A stretch of 7,662 nucleotides of DNA, taken from positions 1 to 7,662 of the forward strand of contig JAIRMO010000036.1 in NCBI GenBank assembly GCA_031258625.1, written 5' to 3'. The translations under genes and the position numbers were made by a program. Within the stretch, counting starts at the first letter, position 1, and every line of letters begins with the position of its first letter. Below, piece by piece: positions 6,601-7,662 of the stretch. Origin of the DNA: Spirochaetaceae bacterium. GTDB taxonomy: Bacteria; Spirochaetota; Spirochaetia; Treponematales; Breznakiellaceae. The notes beneath the pieces were generated by a model. The model saw nothing but the letters and a program-made list of their open reading frames with translations. It made no database searches and was not told the origin of the DNA.

Positions 6601-6881
6601 TTCTCCACCGGCAGTCCGTGGCAGTCCCAGCCGAAGCGGCGCTCCACCTTCTTCCCCCGCATGGTCTGGTACCGGGGGATGATGTCCTTGATGGTACTGG
6701 GGACAAAATGGCCGAAGTGGGGCATTCCCGTGGCAAAGGGGGGGCCGTCGTAGAACACGTACTCCGCCGCCCCCTCACGCCGGGCGACGGATTTCTTGAA
6801 GGTATCGTTTTTTTCCCAGAGGGCAAGAATTTCTTCTTCCAGTTTGGGAAAGCTCACCTTGGGGTCCACCTGTTTATACAC
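3687..6881 (-). CDS. ileS: Isoleucyl-tRNA synthetase (eukaryote/archaea-like type)
   Basis: The enzyme charges tRNA-Ile with isoleucine in the cytoplasm. At 1064 aa it has the usual length for the long, eukaryote-like class. The class I signature is HFGH (55-58) in PPFATGMPHFGHFVPSTIKD. The KMSKS loop is at 613-617. The CP1 editing domain shows TTTPWTLPSNLAL (230-242) and DGTGIVHTAPGFGEDD (321-336). One zinc knuckle uses CPRC (182-185) and CWRC (399-402). A second, CPDC (471-474), pairs less clearly with C509 and C526, which are separated by a Ser/Gly/Ala-rich insert. RIPEVLDCWFESG precedes the second catalytic half. The anticodon-binding part (about 690 on) includes NNWYIRRSRRRFW, followed by a long C-terminal domain. 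The start is GTG, supported by GAGAGGTG 4 nt upstream. An in-frame TGA lies just before it, so no longer start is possible. No T-box leader is visible. Confidence 0.98.
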   Translation of the reverse strand: MYKQVDPKVSFPKLEEEILALWEKNDTFKKSVARREGAAEYVFYDGPPFATGMPHFGHFVPSTIKDIIPRYQTMRGKKVERRFGWDCHGLPVENLIEKELGLNSKTDIERYGVAAFNEACRAAVLRYVREWRQVITRLGRWVDFENDYKTMERDYMETIWWIMASLWDRGLLYEGHYILPYCPRCATVLSNHELNLGGYKDVHDPAVTVRFKIRGQSPFYEGGGYLLAWTTTPWTLPSNLALTVGPDLEYVAVQDGEDRYILAEARLPAYYKNEGEYRILRRMKGRDLLGLEYEPLFPYFASAREENAFRVYGGDFVSTEDGTGIVHTAPGFGEDDQRVLKGTGVPVICPVDEECRFTAEVADYRGLFVKDADKAIMERLKAEGKLVKREQILHAYPHCWRCGSPLIYRAVGSWFVKVEKIKEDMLEANRKITWVPGHIKDGRFGKWLEGARDWAISRNRYWGNPLPIWKCPDCGKTICVGSREELKALSGREPEDLHKHFVDEITIPCSAAGRGSAGSAEGGPQCPGVMRRIPEVLDCWFESGAMPYAQNHYPFENKESFEDHFPADFINEGLDQTRGWFYTLTVLAAALFKRPAFRNCIVSGLVLAADGKKMSKSLRNFTDPMEVVNTFGADALRLFLIHSAVVKSDDLRYSDEGVRDVMKSIIIPLWNAYSFFVTYANIDGMSPAGAPDKPSNPLDQWILSVAETLTERVSTALDAYDLSRAVDPVIEFIDLLNNWYIRRSRRRFWRSSAGGIFENDTDKTEAYGTLYDVLKTLITVACPFMPFTTDAIWRNLRRDGEAESVHLTDFPLPREERRDRELEYKMGLAQHAVSMGRALRSQYNLKVRQPLKAVELVTRNADEKKVFLEMEDIIREELNVKTVIFRDNEEDLVVYEAKANFRILGKELGKDMKAAADRIAALSQLEIQGLLEGATLSIEVAGKPVEITAEKVDIRRIEKAGLRVLNEGTLTVALHTEVTEELAQEGDVRDLIRGVQNMRKDKGLTITDRIRLRLYGSDRLKAAWEAFSDYVAAETLSVSVVWEKIQGRELEAGDEVWIADIDKV

Positions 6882-6885
6882 CGTT

Positions 6886-6893
6886 CACCTCTC
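6886..6893 (-). promoter_or_regulatory. Ribosome binding site that fixes the GTG start of ileS
   Basis: GAGAGGTG on the minus strand lies 4 nt before GTG (6881-6879). The TGA that overlaps this site is in frame with the gene, so the GTG is the first possible start. Confidence 0.75.
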
Positions 6894-6975
6894 TTGTTTT
6901 ATTACCATGCCATAACAGGGTGTCCTTTTCCAATTTGGTTAATTTAGAGGAATAAAAGACCTTTCCCCGCCGCAA

Positions 6976-7005
6976 GGCTTATGGGCCGGGACTTTCCCAT
7001 AAGCC
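6976..7005 (-). terminator. Hairpin after the decarboxylase gene, possible terminator
   Basis: GGCTTATGGG and CCCATAAGCC form a perfect 10-bp inverted repeat (6976-6985 with 6996-7005) around a 10-nt loop. It starts 21 bp past the decarboxylase stop and about 95 bp before ileS. On the minus strand it is followed by TTGCGGCGGGG, not by a T-run; the first T-rich stretch (TCTTTTATT) comes about 18 nt later. It may be a factor-dependent terminator, an RNA-stabilising 3' hairpin or an attenuator between the two genes. Confidence 0.4.
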
Positions 7006-7026
7006 GTTCAAATCGGCGCCGGCGGG

Positions 7027-7662
7027 CTAACCTCCGTAAACCGCGATCATAACCCCGGCGGCGATTGCCGTACCGATAACCCCGGCCACGTTGGGGCCCA
7101 TGGCGTGCATCAGGAGGAAGTTCCCCGGATCGCATTCCAGGCCCACCTTGTTGGAGACCCGGGCGGCCATGGGCACCGCCGAAACCCCGGCGGAACCGAT
7201 GAGGGGGTTGATCTTCTCCTTGAGGAAGAGGTTCATGAACTTGGCCACGAGGATCCCCGTGGCGGTGGCGATGGAGAAGGCCAGAAGTCCCATGACCACG
7301 ATGATCAGGGACGAGGGGTTGAGGAATTTTTCCGGGGTCATCTGGCTGCCCACCCCCAGGGAAAGGAAGATGGACACGATGTTGATGAGCTCGTTCTGGA
7401 GGGTCTTGGACAGGCGCTCCACCACCCCGCATTCCCGGATAAAGTTCCCGAACATGAGGCAGCCGATGAGGGCCGCCGCCGAGGGGATCAACAGGATGGA
7501 AAGGGTGAACACCACGACGGGGAAGGCGATCTTTTCCGTCTGGGAAACGGGCCGGAGCTGTTTCATCCTGATGAGCCGTTCATGTTTGGTGGTGAGGAGC
7601 TTCATGATGGGGGGCTGGATCATGGGCACCAGGGCCATGTAGGAATAGGCCGCCACCGCCAC
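7027..7662 (-). CDS. oadB: Na+-translocating decarboxylase beta subunit, C-terminal part
   Basis: This is the membrane subunit of a sodium-pumping biotin-dependent decarboxylase (OadB/GcdB/MmdB family), which couples decarboxylation of carboxybiotin to Na+ export. The visible 211 codons form the C-terminal half; the family is roughly 370-430 aa, so the gene runs off the right edge and the GTG at the edge is an internal Val codon. Family blocks include [29 protein letters not shown], the region [17 protein letters not shown] and [18 protein letters not shown]152, G156, S161 and R168 of the fragment keep the spacing of N373, G377, S382 and R389 of Klebsiella OadB. Y8 falls where Y229 is expected. 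The essential Asp (D203) would lie outside the window. Several hydrophobic helices are visible (about 48-76, 95-105, 117-142, 187-208). Whether the substrate is oxaloacetate, methylmalonyl-CoA or glutaconyl-CoA cannot be told from this subunit. Confidence 0.93.
   Translation of the reverse strand: MAVAAYSYMALVPMIQPPIMKLLTTKHERLIRMKQLRPVSQTEKIAFPVVVFTLSILLIPSAAALIGCLMFGNFIRECGVVERLSKTLQNELINIVSIFLSLGVGSQMTPEKFLNPSSLIIVVMGLLAFSIATATGILVAKFMNLFLKEKINPLIGSAGVSAVPMAARVSNKVGLECDPGNFLLMHAMGPNVAGVIGTAIAAGVMIAVYGG

Noticed and set aside
4356..6947. An 863-codon open frame on the plus strand opposite ileS
   Set aside because: It lies antisense to an unmistakable ileS. The product is Gly/Pro/Val/His-rich with no recognisable domain, as expected when the complement of a GC-biased gene lacks stops. 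Long antisense frames of this kind are common in GC-rich coding DNA.
6882..7026. T-box or other leader control of ileS
   Set aside because: The 145-bp gap has no T-box-like conserved block, no long stem series and no terminator with a T-run before ileS.
7027..7662. Complete 211-aa gene starting at the right edge
   Set aside because: The edge GTG encodes an internal Val; family alignment and length show that the N-terminal part lies beyond the window.

Overview
The window most likely comes from a spirochaete of the Treponema group, of the GC-richer, environmental or insect-gut kind. The base composition looks GC-rich. The isoleucyl-tRNA synthetase is of the long, eukaryote/archaea-like type that spirochaetes carry. 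A predicted lipoprotein with a relaxed lipobox is tied to ileS, and a Na+-pumping decarboxylase beta subunit lies upstream. The assignment is inferred from protein character and gene order; no database was searched.

Layout. Positions 1-420 hold a tandem array of roughly 124-136 bp GC-rich units, each with a strong hairpin, probably continuing past the left edge. A two-gene plus-strand operon follows: an unrecognised 125-aa protein (466-843) whose stop overlaps, as ATGA, the start of an AmmeMemoRadiSam-type radical SAM enzyme (840-1883). All later genes are on the minus strand. Read in their own direction from the right edge they are: the C-terminal part of a decarboxylase beta subunit (7662-7027), a hairpin, ileS (6881-3687, GTG start), a lipoprotein gene 3 bp after it (3683-2784), an AT-rich gap with a candidate promoter, an FmdB-family zinc-ribbon gene (2664-2332), and a small double-zinc-ribbon protein with one C-terminal membrane helix (2220-1915). 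That last gene converges on the radical SAM gene with only 31 bp between the stops.

How the genes fit together. ileS and the decarboxylase are housekeeping and energy genes. The lipoprotein is probably co-transcribed and translationally linked with ileS, and the order recalls the ileS-TP0453 pair of T. pallidum (from memory, unverified). The radical SAM operon is the least understood functional unit. Its usual partners (Memo-like and AMMECR1-like proteins) are absent here, and a protein of unknown function takes the coupled position. The most unusual DNA is the left-hand array, where one unit carries a hairpin of different sequence at the same place in an otherwise conserved repeat.
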